Of a stretch of 64,000 bases of DNA, positions 21,829 to 34,210 are shown in pieces. The notes beneath the pieces are model-generated. The model was not told the origin of the DNA. It ran no database searches and saw only the letters and a program-made list of their open reading frames with translations. The DNA comes from Homalodisca vitripennis (lineage: Eukaryota > Arthropoda > Insecta > Hemiptera > Cicadellidae): positions 135,856,001 to 135,920,000 of the forward strand of contig NC_060213.1 of assembly GCF_021130785.1 (NCBI RefSeq), read 5' to 3'. Positions within the stretch are counted from its first letter, which is position 1. Each line of letters opens with the position of its first letter. Both the position numbers and the translations under genes were made by a program.

Positions 21829-24650
21829 ATTACTGTTATATAAATACAAAAAATCGTGGAAATGTAATGAAACCTTTCACAATACATATTGCCTCAGTAT
21901 ACTTTCACAATTTTGTTCGTTAACTTAGGTGTCATAGTAATGTTTACATAATGAAAAATCCAGTGAGCTACAAATCTTCTCTCCGGTTTCCAACACTGAC
22001 TTTTCACTGTGTTACTTTCATAGGTGAATAAAATTCTACACAAAAAGCCTCCAAAGATGAAGTTGCCTGTGCTGGGGTAGTTAGGCTACATATGTTAATA
22101 GTTCACATATTAAAATGTCATATAATAGAACACAGTTTTATTACAAATTTATTTATTCTTCGGCCATAAGAACAATGTAAAGATACTCGCTAACGCTCAG
22201 CCAAATCCCATGGAGTGACACGCATTATAATCGAACAGTGTTGCCGTTATATAAATGAAACTTGTTAAATTTCAAGCCAGTAGGTCAGCTTGTTTTCGAA
22301 ACATTGTAAGAACAGAGATATATAGTAGATAAAGAGAGAGAGAGAGAGAGACAGACAGAAATAAATTTTCCCAGCTCCACAAATGATAGGCTTTGCTAAC
22401 GCTCAGGCCGACAGTGCCACGAGAAAAGCGAGTACGAGTGTTTGAAGAAAGTCACTGTTCACGGTAATAGATGTTAAACCAAAGAGACTGGAAGGAATGA
22501 TACCTCAGTGACACAGGGATTGAGGGTTAATAGGTGAGGGGAAGGATCATGAAGCAGTGAAGGAGGGGGAGGGGAGGGGTGGAGTCAGCTTATTGTTAAC
22601 ATTCCTCCTTCAGTGAAGCGCCCCACATTCCACAATTTGTCATCCCAGTTGGACCAAACTGAAGGTGATAGTAAATAGATTTTTGCTCTTATACCAAAAT
22701 TTATTTTTTATACCTGCTTATACTCACAATCTTCTTTTATAAAATTTAAAAGTATGGGTTTTAAACATACTGAAAGATTTGAATTTATGTATGCTTTTAG
22801 TAACCTGCATATTCAAGCATGAAACGCGCAAGCACATGCTTTCCTCAAAAGACCTTTCCTGGTCAAAAATTTAAAGCTTACAACTACTGTTACATCCAAG
22901 TCTGTTAAAGATTCCATTTGTTTGACTCAACGCCACATCCTTTAATAGTAGAAAGTTATAAAACACTAATGGCACAACTACCTGGTAGTTAAATGGTTAA
23001 CAAAAATACTATCTGTTAAATGGTTTATTTGGTAAATTTGTTTTATTTTCAAAAATGATACTTCTTTGCTGTTAAAGATGTCTGAACAGTGACTAGATTA
23101 AAGGCTAAAGTAATTCGATACTTTTAAAGCCACCACTGCAAAAGCCGTGTTTTCCGTAAGGGTTTTCTAAATGCTGCACAAGCATTTATTTTGTAAGCAC
23201 GAAACTTAAGGAGACAAGATGGCAAAGCATTAAGATAACACCACAGTCACCAATTATTGAACAAGGTGTTTCCCTAATGGAAGGATCTTGATGAAATTTT
23301 ATGCGCTTTCCAGGTTTACGGTCCTTTTTAATTAAATGTGATTAGAGGGGGCGTAACCCTAAAATGGAAGCAGCTAATTAAGCGATTAGTACAAATCTCT
23401 TACGGGACGGATTTTTCCAAAATTTGGCTTGCCTATTTTGGCCTACCTGGGAGTGCTACTTAGCACTCTTCTGAATAGATATGATTGGTTGATTACAATA
23501 CGCGAAATAAAAATAAACTGTCTTCAGGTTATTTCGAGATTAATACTGCGTGCACCGCACCCACTTATTTATTACTGCTTATTATTAATTGTTATTATTG
23601 TCTGCGGAAAACTGGTTTAAAACTCATACATAAGACTTTTAAAAAGTTCTTCCAAGAATGTTCCACTCCGTACACAATTTTATTACGCTTTGTAGTTGCA
23701 ATAATTAAACCATTTATAATTCACACTAATCGTTTTAAAAGTAGTTTTATTAATATACTAAATAAAAACAAACTCTGCAGGACGTGCCTTTTTAAACAAC
23801 CGCTTCCTTAGGTTTGTTACTGTCTAGTCATAATCCAATAAAATTCAATCACCTTGCCTCTGATATTTGAGATTTTTAATAATAATAACAATCCAGCCGC
23901 TAAGTACGTGACAACTTTGAGGGGAAAGAACGTGGAAATCGGATCGAATTTGGGCCACGAAGTAAACGTGGGTGACCTCGACTAATAATCTTTTTTAGTA
24001 CTTATTTCGAAAGCAACCCCTAAACGCCAAAATAGGACTTTAAACAACACACGCCTAAACAAGAACATTTCAAAAAATAATTCAAAATATTTTGTGATAA
24101 CGTACTATAACTGATGTATGTTAATGTGGTTAATAGTATTAGGTTTAATAATTGAAATAAGCTATTTGTATTTTTACTTAACTCCATTAGTTAACGTATT
24201 TTATCATACTACACATACAATCTTTAGACCGCAATAGTGCGATAATAAATCCATAAGTAACGAGTAATTCATCTCTTCAATCAACTGATCATTTTTGTCA
24301 AGTACCTTAAAATTGGGAGGTTAAACAAGTGCAACAAGAGCAAAGTATCTCACGTGGTAAAAGAAATGGTGTTCAATAAATTATGTAGTGGTAATAGTTT
24401 TATCTGTAAATCGTTGTTTAGTGGTCAACAAGTACATTTTCCATGGTTATAATAAACTCAACTATTATTTAATTTTATAAATATGTTAAAAATGGAGTTC
24501 GTACACAAATATAATACATAACTTCCTATCATCTAAAATGCTAAGTAAATAATATATTAAACAGTTACTATACAAACACTCCTTTAAAATAAATGCCAGT
24601 ACTAGAAGTAAAAATGAGGATATTGCACTCAAACTAGTATTAAATTGAAC
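21829..24650. other. No gene recognised; (GA)n at 22331-22358
   Basis: About 2.8 kb without recognisable coding or repeat families. It contains a short GA microsatellite and a purine-rich stretch around 22560-22600. Two 63-108-codon frames near 23429-23811 overlap in different phases and have no motif. Confidence 0.4.
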
Positions 24651-25369
24651 TCGTTTCTTTCAAAAGGCAAAAGCCTGAAATCGCATGCCGGGACTACATC
24701 GTAATTAGTCCGAAACAAAACCGCGATCAGGGGAATTTATATAGGCTGACAGTAAACAATGTTCAGTGACAGATCAACAACGAATACACGGTACAGTCGC
24801 ACGGCAGAACGCAATACAAGTACAGAATGATGACAGGGTCGACATAACAGCTCGGAACGGTATTACGGGGCGATAGAGGCGCCTGCAATAACTGGATACT
24901 ACACCCGCACGACACTTCTGTCTGCGAATTGCCGACCACGCTCAACAGGCGCTCTGAAAACCCTTAACATCCAGTTCGTCTCCGACTTTATCGCTTCTTT
25001 TGTCTTGGAAATATCGTGTCGGTTTATTCGTTGGCCGTTTGCAATATCTTGTGAACAAATTCGTTCATTTTACTATTCATGAAATTATAAAATTACTAAA
25101 TATTCGGGTTTTGAAAACTGCATTGTACTCTCGAGATTAATTAATGTTGCGTTGAGATAAATGGATCTCTTTGTCGAAACTTGTTTCCAAACCTTTCACT
25201 TGTGTCCAACTTATTTAAGAAAGAGGCTCCACCGATATTATTAACCAGTTAAGTATTTTTAATAATACGAATAACTTCCATGATTGAGTAAAAGTTTAGT
25301 CAAAGCTCACGCTTTTGCGTAATGGAATACAAAATTGAATTTTAAAAATAAGAACTTGATCTGGTTGTT
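24651..25369. other. GC-richer block 24660-24990; no gene recognised
   Basis: 24660-24990 is mixed in composition (for example atcgcatgccgggactac, gtaattagtccg, gcacgacacttctgtctgcg) and free of repeats. A 60-codon minus frame lies inside it without a family match. The rest is AT-rich. Confidence 0.3.
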
Positions 25370-25985
25370 CTGGTCTCGGACGAATATGGACGTCCGAAAC
25401 CCCATCATCGTAACTTTAGGACGACAACCGTTTCAGATCACTAAAAGGTTACTCCAGCCCACACTAATAATGAGCACCCACCACAATTTAGTTTAACAAA
25501 CAGCTCATGTCTTCTTCTCATACTCTAACACGACCGCCATTACCAAAAATTAAAAATTTTGACTCGTCTGTTAGTATTACCTTACACCATTGCCTCAACT
25601 GCAAACGTCTATATTGTCTCTTACCAACACCAACCTTGCTCTCTTATGACTCCAGCTTCTAGGATACAATTTTGCACAGTTTAGCCTGTTAAACGAATTC
25701 CAGTTACTTACCTAATGTCATTTTGAAGTTTTCTAGCAGTTGAAACCCGATTACGAAGTGCATGAAATCGTAAATATCTGTGTTCTGTGTGCGTGGTGGA
25801 CCTCAAACGACCTTATCCTAGTGTTATGCGAAGAGTGTCTTGCTTCTAGTACCGGTTCCACAATCTTCACACCACTTTACTCACACCTAAGCGTCTACCC
25901 ACATCCCGTTGGGAAACACCTTCTATCAAAGTGACCGCTCTACTGACTTCTGTATCGGACAAACACCGTCTAAAACCTTTATTAC
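25370..25985 (-). pseudogene. Degenerate Tc1-like transposase
   Basis: Read on the minus strand, the fragments follow a Tc1-family transposase in order. First comes a helix-turn-helix start (EVSRAVTLIEG, SQRDVGRRLGVSK at about 25950-25880). Then comes RLWNRY and RSTTH (AT-hook-like linker region), RFHALRNRVSTARKLQ, and the start of the catalytic domain, TDES-F-FGNGGRVRV (first catalytic Asp near 25562-25573), followed by a VWAG-like segment. Stops and frameshifts occur throughout. The second and third catalytic acidic residues were not found. The element is long dead. Terminal inverted repeats were not identified. Confidence 0.7.
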
Positions 25986-28058
25986 AATGAAAACCAAACA
26001 GAACAACGCTAAAACATCAACTGACCAATATCTAAACTGATAAAGTTCAGCTAGTTACAAAACTGCACCTGGTATTTTTCTTATCTCATTCTTTTGTTTG
26101 GACCAGATAAGCATATCGGCAGTATTTTATCTTTAACAGTATACTGTTCAAAAATAAAACAAAACTTTTATCTTCCTTATCAATACGCTTCCTTTATCTG
26201 AGTACAAAGAATAACTCTCTCAGGTAATTTATATTAGCCTACACCAAGCAATAGAAGTGATCCTTTAATTGTTTTGAGGTGTGTATCACTAAATGTGTTG
26301 CTAATCACTAATGTTGAGAACGGCTGGACTAAATCGGCTAATTCTTTGTTCTGAATATTCCTTAAAGTCCGACGAATGTTTATGTAAAGAGAAAGGAATG
26401 ACAAGTTTCCCGGAATAATTTAATATTCGGAAAAAACTAAAGTTACTTTGGTCCTAATTTAACTGACACCGAACAGCTGTTGCAAACATTTGTTTATATT
26501 TAAAGGAAAATAGTGTAATGCAGGCAGCAAAGACAAAGTTACTATGAAACGTTTACTCAAGATTGCGCCAGTGATGAAGTTAAAACATGTAAAGCGTTGG
26601 AAATACTATTTAAACACATATTATTGTACTTAAGGTATTCGAAACTGGATGGCTACCCTACCAATGCACTATGGCATTTGTAGAGTGGAAACACTGAAAA
26701 ATGAAAACTGACATCTCTTAACGAACCAGTTTTCCCAGATTACAATCCGAAAAACAAGACTTCTGTAGCAACAAATATTTTAAACTATTATTTTGCATTA
26801 ACTATTATTATTAACTAATATAGCATGAACTTAAAAAGAATTTTCCCCTTATGCTGCAAGTAAATTGTCTTTTGACCGCATACGCTTTATCAGTTCTACG
26901 TATATGAGTTTCTGATTATATGAGTTAAGACCTTTTATACGACATTGGGTAAATAATTTCCCACCACGTTTTCACTTCTATTTGTGATACTACTCTTGAG
27001 ATTCTCTGGGATAATATTTTCTCCACAATTTGGGGATTAAAACAGGTATAAAGAAAATAATATGAAATAAAAGGTAGACAAAACCGAACATATTAATTAT
27101 TATTTTTCCAAAAATACCCGAGATACAGTCTTGTTACAATCGATATATTTTTATGGTTTCAAAAAAAAGGTATGCGTAAAAAGTATTGATGTGAAAAGTA
27201 AAATCTCAACCAAATAATATTTACGTGTGCGAGATTTTGCATTTTATCACGAATTAAATACTTTTGTGGCAACAACGAAAGTTATAAATTATTTTACACT
27301 GTTAGAATTATAACTCTTCCTAAATCATTACTAAACTAATCGATTTTATCCATTGAAATAATTCAACGCCATCAATAAATTGTAAAGTTTGTGACAGTAA
27401 ATTTATTAATGGATCTGTCTGGACCTAACTGCCTCAAATCAGTAGATAAAAAAGTCAACTAATAGCCATAGTAGACATTTACATTAACGCAACCTGCCCA
27501 ATCATCCCTGTAAATGTACAGTGGCACACTCTGTGAGGGAGAATTTGAACTGCTACCCTGCCGCTGGCTGCACAGCGAATGTTGTACCTCCGTTACTCTT
27601 TCTGTGTTAGTGGACCGACATGTATTATCTCTCTGTACACATTATATTTACCTAGATAATGAGTGTTTCTATGAGCTGCTAAATTAGTACAGTTAAGACA
27701 TTGTCCACATTTTTAATTTCTCCCGGTATGTATTCTTGTGGCAATATCATAAACATGTCAGGGTAAAACACAGGTAAAGGACAATGAGGTATTTATAATG
27801 GCTAGAAAGATAAAAGTGGTAGTGCTCGCTTAAGCATTGACGGATTTCGTTTGACAACGTAGCGTTAGATCTGTTATAACAGTTTTGAAATATTTGGTAT
27901 CTTTTAAATGCTTTCTAACTATACTAGTTTTTTCGCTATTTCACTTGAAAAATGTTCAACAGGCCCTATTTGATTAATATTAAAGAAATTAACACAATGT
28001 TTATCTCTTGTCTATTCAAATCTATGTGCGAAATTTGGTTTATTTAACTTCGCCAGTT
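25986..28058. other. No gene recognised
   Basis: About 2 kb of AT-rich sequence. The first part may be 5' flank of the Tc1-like relic. A tRNA-B-box-like string near 27540-27560 (minus) has no convincing A box and is not called. Confidence 0.4.
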
Positions 28059-28061
28059 TTA

Positions 28062-28859
28062 AGCGGCCCATACACTAGACGTGCAATGCACGCCGTGCAA
28101 GCACGACGTACCAAAATTGGACGAAACGTGCCAGTGTGTGGAGGTCTCCGTGCTAAGCACGCCGTGCATTGCATGGCACGATGGCAATCAAGATCGGTTT
28201 GATTTTCGGCGTGCCGTGCCACCTGCCGCCGTGCCATCCTGCAAGTGTGTGGACCAGTCCCGCGCTACGTGCTGAGAGTGGAGTGTCTTTTGAGGTTATT
28301 TTTCGTTCTCTCGCGGCAAATACTCTCCTATATTTATCACGTCGACTGCTGACACAAAAATTTTTCGTGGCAACTAACCGTTGTTCCGCCGTTATAGCTT
28401 TTCTCAGATTAGTGTCTTGTCTTTCGATGCGTGGCCTAACCTTTTCAACACATAACTAAATGTTTCGTCATCCATTCGCAAGTAGATCCTGTAATCATTT
28501 TTATGATTTTCACGTAAGTCTTTCAGTAGTCTCATATCAGAATACATTTCTCTCTCTTTTAACCAATTTTTCGTCCATAATTGTCTTCTTCTCTTCTTCA
28601 CTTTGCTATCGTCATGAATCGCACCAATCAACAATACTGTTAACGCTTTATGTTTAGTAGTAAAATATAAGAGGCATAGTAGTAAAATATCACAGCACGA
28701 CAATACTACACAATATCACAATACCACAACCAACTTCTAGCACGTCACGGGACTGACTAAACTGTCAGTGTGTGTGGGGCACAAAGTGCCATGCCAAGCA
28801 CGGCGTGCCAGTATAAAAAACTGCACGGCGTGCAATGCACGTCTAGTGTATGGGCCGCT
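28062..28859. mobile_element. PIF/Harbinger element, internally deleted, with TTA target duplications
   Basis: The ends are inverted repeats: agcggcccatacactagacg at the left, and the same as reverse complement at the right, continuing through tgcaatgcacgccgtgca. TTA occurs at 28059-28061 and again at 28860-28862, the three-base duplication expected of PIF/Harbinger transposition. The 798-bp body holds the N-terminal part of a Harbinger transposase on the minus strand and a GC-rich left sub-terminal region with many gcacgccgtgc-like copies, possibly transposase binding sites. Confidence 0.85.
28345..28703 (-). pseudogene. Harbinger transposase N-terminal remnant
   Basis: The minus frame 28703-28404 contains RRRQLWTKNWLKERE, then DYRIYLRMDDETFSYVLKRL, the conserved start of PIF/Harbinger nucleases. 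A frameshift near 28440 breaks it; in the other frame it continues as VRPRIERQDTNLRKAI, then TAEQRLVATKNF, also characteristic. The DDE catalytic domain and the C-terminal half are missing, so the protein could not cut DNA. The element would need a full-length relative in trans. Confidence 0.8.
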
Positions 28860-28862
28860 TTA

Positions 28863-29013
28863 GATTTAGTATTTATTTACTCATAGAGAAACCAATCTAC
28901 AATGTAAGTGAGAAAATGTAGCTATCAAGTCCTTGTCATAAATAAACAAATAAATAAAGAACGCATACATAAAAATAAAATAATACAAGCTGACTTCTAA
29001 AAAAATAAAAATT
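28863..29013. other. Short spacer, no gene
   Basis: AT-rich DNA between the Harbinger element and the next SINE. Confidence 0.4.
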
Positions 29014-29254
29014 AAAGTAAAGTAAAGATGTCATTTTACCAGGCGAAGTTAGGGTTAAGAAGCCCTCTCTAACACTCAACCTGGGGACCAACGGCTTAAA
29101 GGTGACTTCCGAACCACCACCAATGGTCGGGCAGGCGGGCTCCTTGCAAGGATAGGATCGCTCAGCGGTCACCGATCCAAGCAGCAGCCACGCTCGACGT
29201 TCCTTTGATCCGGTTATCTTGCGATAACCGTTGTACCCGTTACACTGCGCCATT
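29014..29254 (-). mobile_element. 5S-rRNA-derived SINE, copy 3
   Basis: Reverse-complemented, it runs from aatggcgcagtgtaacgggt through the 5S-like block and the body to cgcctggtaaaatgacatc, and ends with a short tttactttac tail at about 29014-29024. The C-box region reads cttggatcggtgaccgc, one base off the other copies. Confidence 0.85.
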
Positions 29255-29735
29255 GGCAATGTTAGTGACACCCTTTTGTATATTTGTATTTCTTGTACTC
29301 CGTCATTTCAGTTTTTCAATTACGTTATTATTATTATTTATTAGATAAACTAAATGAACTCGACTCTGGAGTGCGGGGCGAGGGGGACAGCCTGCCAGAT
29401 CGCGCTACAGAAGTATTTATCAGCAATAAAGTGTGGTGGCACGGTGAGGGGAGGGGGAGGGGGGCGACCACCACAATATACGAGACATGTTGGCCATCAG
29501 CCGGATATATAAGGCTATATTGCGGCCATTGCGTGCACTTGTGGCGGCCCTAGGGGACATCTCAAAGTATTTAACCGCCGGCAAAAATACGTCTACCGTA
29601 ATAACAAACATCGACACCCCAGTGTACAGTGTATACTACGCTTTGTGCGTACTGTACAGCGTAGAAATACGCCACGCCACGTGTCGCATGACATGCTTCG
29701 CTGAGGAATGCAAAATTTCAAGCCTATATCCACGA
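29255..29735. other. GC-rich unique block, no gene recognised
   Basis: 29365-29600 is markedly GC-rich (gtgcggggcgagggggacag, a purine-rich ggggagggggaggggggcg run, then cccta and cggc blocks). Short frames on both strands overlap and lack motifs. It could be a promoter-proximal or exonic fragment of a host gene, but nothing decides this. Confidence 0.3.
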
Positions 29736-29972
29736 GTGTAGCCAGGAAAAAATTTTGGAGGGTCCAGCCAACTGATATTTTCCCGTAAGGCCCCATTTTT
29801 TTCTTATAAACAAAAAGTTTTCAATTTTTTTGTTGTTAACGATCTTTCAGCAGTACATGTCAGGAATACTGAATCTCTTATACAATAATAATCATTTCCT
29901 AAAAAAAGTAATTGAAAATTGGGGGGAGTTCCGGACCCCTTTGGACCCCCTTGCTGGCTACGTTCCTGCCTA
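29736..29972. mobile_element. Small MITE-like element with GTAGCCAG ends
   Basis: The left end reads gtgtagccaggaaaaaattt with ggagggtcc. The right end, reverse-complemented, reads acgtagccagcaagggggtcc. The ends are imperfect inverted repeats enclosing about 200 bases of non-coding AT-rich DNA. The target duplication is not clear. Confidence 0.45.
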
Positions 29973-30163
29973 TATATAATCTAATTCAATTTATTTCGCA
30001 TTTAGGCAATAACACATTGTTTTGCAACGTCAGTTTTTAAAATTTAAAATTCTAGTCTAATATTTATTTCCATCCATACTTACAAGTATCACACACACGC
30101 ACACTACTTCATTTTGGTACACCAGATCCGAAATTTGGCTTATTTTAAGCCGATACCAATTAG
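29973..30163. other. Spacer, no gene
   Basis: AT-rich DNA, possibly the 3' untranslated end of the minus-strand LINE fragment that follows. Confidence 0.35.
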
Positions 30164-30480
30164 TTATCCCAACGACTGACTCTCCACGAACTCATCAACC
30201 GAGTGAAACTCATTCGCCATCAGATGGCGCTTCAGTTGAGCTCGAGTGTGATTTAGATTATCTGTTAGTTTGATGCATTCGGGGAGTTTATTAATCAGCC
30301 TAACGCCAACTTGAGACGGCAAATGCTGCCGTCCGCTAGTTGTCCCTGCCTCTCGTTCTATACTGGTGGGTGTCTCTGCCCTGTACGAAAGTACACTTGG
30401 TCCAGCAGTACATAACCAGCTCCAGCACATATTATATGCAGGGTAAAGTAATCAGTTTTAGTTCCCTGAACGCATCGACT
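30164..30480 (-). pseudogene. LINE ORF2 C-terminal fragment
   Basis: The minus frame reads FRELKLITLPCIYN (about 30470-30430), then a diverged middle, then LPSQVGVRLINKLPE and FHSVDEFVE before the stop at 30164. This is the C-terminal region of Jockey/CR1-type LINE reverse transcriptases, parallel to FKMLQLLTLPCLYILET and FYSADEFMAF in the 38.8-41.4 kb relic. The fragment is open throughout, but the enzyme is almost entirely missing (5' truncation). Confidence 0.7.
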
Positions 30481-30799
30481 CTAAAATTTAGTTTCAGCAT
30501 TATGCGAATTGACTTTTTTTAGTCTCAAGACCTGTTTACTAATCGTAAAGTTAACAACAAAAATAAATTCTTTGTAATAAAAAACGAAATGGCATATAGC
30601 TACTAAGCGAAGTGGAAATTGGAAAAATATTCTTCGTTTTTAGCTTAGAACCACACGCAGAATCTGAAAATGCAGACCAACCTTCTTGTTACACCCTGTA
30701 GAATGATGTAGTGTGTGGTAGTGGGAATTTCTATATAGGCAAAATCGAGTTCTTTAATAGTGCATGCCACTTCATAGAATTTGGCTGAGCGTAAGTGCG
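30481..30799. other. Spacer, no gene
   Basis: AT-rich sequence between two minus-strand LINE fragments. No feature is recognised. Confidence 0.35.
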
Positions 30800-31200
30800 C
30801 ATTTTTACATTGATCTTATCGGTAACCATGATGACAAAGAAAGATTCGCAGAATAAATGTTTAAATAAACTGAATACAATGTGCCATTTTGATATATGAC
30901 ATAGTAAAACGTGCAGCTATAGTCTTGAAACTTTCCATCGTACCTTCCATATAAATCCACCATTCCCAGCATGCAATATTCACACTCAATTACTCGGTTG
31001 CTCCACTCCGACACCCGGTCAATCTTCCAACTCCGCGGTCTCCCAATGATGAGCCATGAACTCGTCTGTGCTGTAATTTGCTTTCGCAATCAACATCGTT
31101 TTCATGCGAGTTTTGAGTGCCTCAAGCATTGGGGAATTTTTACTCGAATCTAGCAATCTGTTGACAAATTCAACTCCAGCTTGATGAGACAACGTGCCTG
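30800..31200 (-). mobile_element. LINE 3' end (second fragment): C-terminal codons plus 3' untranslated region
   Basis: Minus-strand codons at 31195-31019 read LSHQAGVEFVNRLL, then LKTRMKTML and ANYSTDEFMAHHWETAELED before TGA 31021-31019. They match the LINE C-terminus seen at 41040-41200 (LKTRLRRFL, FYSADEFMAFDW). The region to about 30800 is the presumed 3' untranslated part. It is separate from the neighbouring fragment at 30164-30480. Confidence 0.6.
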
Positions 31201-31336
31201 TGCTTTGTTACAAAATTTAATACAGAGAGTAGTAGATTTCACGTGTTTCCTTTTGCTGAACCATTAGTGATTTTTTGAATGTTTACCATACAGTATTTGA
31301 TTAAAATTGTATAAAGTTGTATATTTTTTATATAAA
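31201..31336. other. Spacer, no gene
   Basis: AT-rich spacer between the LINE fragment and the SINE. Confidence 0.35.
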
Positions 31337-31557
31337 AAGGAGAAGCCGATCCCTATTTAAGCCTTATTCTGTCCGTCCTCATGGGACACTGGCCTGTAAG
31401 AGGATCTTATCAAACAGAATAAGGGGGAGAGTCGATACAGTACAAGGTCGATGGTACTGATAAAAGTGCAACGGTCACAGACAGTATTCGAGCCTTCGCT
31501 ATCTCTAACTCAGACCCTAAATCCAACGTCTTGACCGCTCGGCCATCCCACTCCCAT
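31337..31557 (-). mobile_element. tRNA-derived SINE, copy 2 (best A box)
   Basis: Reverse-complemented, the head reads gggatggccgagcggtcaag (A box) and later gaaggctcgaatactgtctg (B box, two substitutions). The body and 3' part gataagatcctcttacaggc and gaggacggacagaataaggc match the other copies. This copy shows the tRNA-like 5' end best. Confidence 0.8.
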
Positions 31558-32144
31558 TCGTACTGAAACAACCCTTCCCACCATAACTACGCTCTGCGTA
31601 CCAGTAGACAACTATAATTATGACAACTACACGCCATAAGTAAGGCAATCTGTAATCCAAAATGTGTCTACACAAATTTTCGGGTGAAAAGTTGTAGTCA
31701 TCCAATTTATTCCAACCTTGTATCAAGAGTGTATTGCCTTTCTCAATGCGACGTAGAATTCGTTCAGTTTTAAAACAATCGATGCGTCACTACGCTATTC
31801 GACAACGCAGTGTTGCATAACTCACCGACGCTGTTGGCATTACTAGTACGCTCGAGAGCCAGGAAAGGAGACAAAGATGCATGCTAATTTGCGTTGGCCT
31901 CGTGCAAACTGCAAACTGATTATTTTGTTTGCAGCAAGCGGATATCCTAACACGTTCGAAGTTATTCTGCTTGATCTGTCCGAAAACTGAAAACTACCTA
32001 CCTGCATAATCGTAGTTGCGTTGTTGATTCATACCGGATGACTAAAAGTCCCACCTCCCTTATTAACTTTCTTATGAATAGAGCTGTTTTACTTCGAGGA
32101 ATATTTATGTGACCAACTGAGAATTATTTTATGTATAGATAAAA
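31558..32144. other. No gene recognised
   Basis: Mixed sequence with no family seen. A block near 32063 (aactttcttatgaatagag) also occurs inside the right arm of the fold-back element that follows, so part of this may belong to a larger or rearranged copy. Confidence 0.35.
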
Positions 32145-32950
32145 CTTACATATAAAAACAACTTTTATTTGAGCAGTATGATACAAAAGTAATAAACGGA
32201 AAATACTCAAAAGTTATTGAAGTAGGTGCAACTAGTTAGTGATTTATTTAGAGAACCAAATGATTTAAATTTATATGACCAACTGAGAAGTTTTTTATGT
32301 ATGGAAATTTTTGGATCACCCACTTCAAAATGGGATATTTAGGGGGTAAGTCAAAATTTTTAAACAGGAACCCCCAGAAAGTGATCAAAACCAATAAGAG
32401 ATAACATGGCAAAACCAGCTATTGGTATTCCCAGGACTTCCTTATGGGCTTCGGTCAGACTAAACAAAACCTAATAAATGCTATGTTATTCATGGGTTGT
32501 TTTAATTCGTATAATAAATTTTTTTATGATTTGGTGTCGTAAGTTCTCAAAATAACAAGTGACTGAAAGGTTTTAAACTTGAATTGGGCACCAAATTTGA
32601 CAAAGTAACATTATATACATCTAGCCATTCTTCTTTTTGTAATAGGTTTAAACTTATACGTTACTTGCACGGAGTTCTTTTTTAAATTTTGATTTACCCC
32701 CAAAATACCCCATTTTGGAGGGGTTGGGGTCAAAATTTTCATACATAAAAAACTCCTCAGAAGGTGATATAAACATCCCCCCCCCCAAAAAAAAAAACAC
32801 TCCGTCTCTATTCATAAGAAAGTTATTTCATTTGGTTCTCTAAATAAATCACTATCTAGTTGCACCTACTTTAATAACTTTTGAGTATTTTTTGCGTTTA
32901 TTACTTTTGTATCACACTGCTCAAATAAAGTTATTTTTATACATAAGTTG
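32145..32950. mobile_element. Fold-back element with long imperfect inverted arms
   Basis: The left arm (about 32150-32375) matches the reverse complement of 32675-32945 over shared blocks: tttatttgagcag, gatacaaaagtaataaacg, atactcaaaagttatt, gtaggtgcaactag, agtgatttatttagagaacc, agttttttatgtatg. About 300 bases lie between the arms. The right arm has an extra piece including a poly-C/poly-A run. No protein is encoded and the target duplication is unclear. It is a non-autonomous fold-back type transposon or an inverted duplication. Confidence 0.7.
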
Positions 32951-34090
32951 GCCCATAAAGTAATTGTTGTCATCACTCTATACGATAATGGACTACTTTC
33001 CAATACTGCTGAGATCTGCGAAATTCATCGTGTGCCTTCCTAAATCAGCTGATTTTCCATCCCCTAAACATTACTTTCCCCTATGTAAACAATCCTTACC
33101 CTATCTATGTACACATCTCTTTCCCGGTATAAACAGGTTAAATTCCCCGTTTGGCCGACAGAATCACCAATTTTCGTTGTTCAAACAACAAAATGGATTA
33201 TAATATGGAAGAATAATTACTACACTATGAAACTTCAGATAAGCTTTTAAAAAATTTCGTATGCTTTTTACATCGTGATGAAATTTATCGTTCAATACTC
33301 GTCTCAAAGGTTTTATTCTATGACTCGGCAGTATTTTCCACACCCGGCTTCGCCTCGCGCTTCAATGAAATCTCGCCCCGCAAATAAATTACTTTTGGAG
33401 ACTAGCAGGAGACATATCATTACAAGCCTTGCCGTTTGTTGGCTGTAATACTTTAATAAAGATATGTCAATTAAAATTTTAATATCTGTGTCATCGTAAA
33501 AAACGAATCATGCATATTAATGTGAAGTTTAAACAATATATCTCAGGCCTAAGTGTATCAAACAATACAAAACAACAATATCAAATGTACAATAAAGTAT
33601 AAAGTACATGCCTGCAATGTTATGTGCCCTACTAGTAACGAATGACACTATTTGTTGATTTTCACAAAGATCTAAAAGAATCAGCAGGTGCAGAATTCAA
33701 GTTTTGTGCTCCACACTTAAACTTTATCATTGTTTCAGTAGAAGCAAATGCAGAAAACAACACTCTTTTTAACACGTAAACGGGACAGTATGACATGTTC
33801 AGTTATAATTTACATTAAAATAAACATTAATTTTGTTTTTTTTTTATAAAACCGGGTTTTCACCACACTGAGTAAAAACCTTCGGCGTTTTTTAAATTTT
33901 TTTATTAATTTTTTTATACCACGATTTCGCACCTAAAACAACCACTTTCGCACCTAGTGATGAAAACTACCATTCTATGACGAGTAACTTAGGTTTAAAT
34001 GCTAGTATCACCCTATAATGAAGCAGTTTATTGATTCTTCCAGCAGCCTAGTACACAGTAGGCAGGCTCCAATGTAAGGAGGGCCCGCTC
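32951..34090. other. No gene recognised
   Basis: AT-rich sequence without a recognisable family. A 79-codon frame at 32964 has no motif. Confidence 0.4.
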
Positions 34091-34210
34091 ATTTGGCAAC
34101 AGCAGCGGGCTGTATGTATGTGGGGCAGGAGGCTACCGGGGGCGGGGAGGCGGGGGTGGCTGGCACGGGGGCGTCGATACGCGGGGGTGGGGGCGGCGCG
34201 GCGGCACGGC
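34091..34210 (+). other. G-rich block with G-quadruplex-type runs
   Basis: Successive runs of three to five G (ccgggggcggggaggcgggg and onward) lie in an otherwise AT-rich region, followed by CpG-rich ggcggcgcggcggcac. The sequence fits the G3+N1-7 quadruplex pattern on the plus strand. A promoter or CpG-type element is possible but no transcript is seen. Confidence 0.55.

Noticed and set aside
27530..27600. Possible tRNA-derived repeat on the minus strand (cagttcaaattctcc)
   Set aside because: No convincing A box and no second copy in the window.
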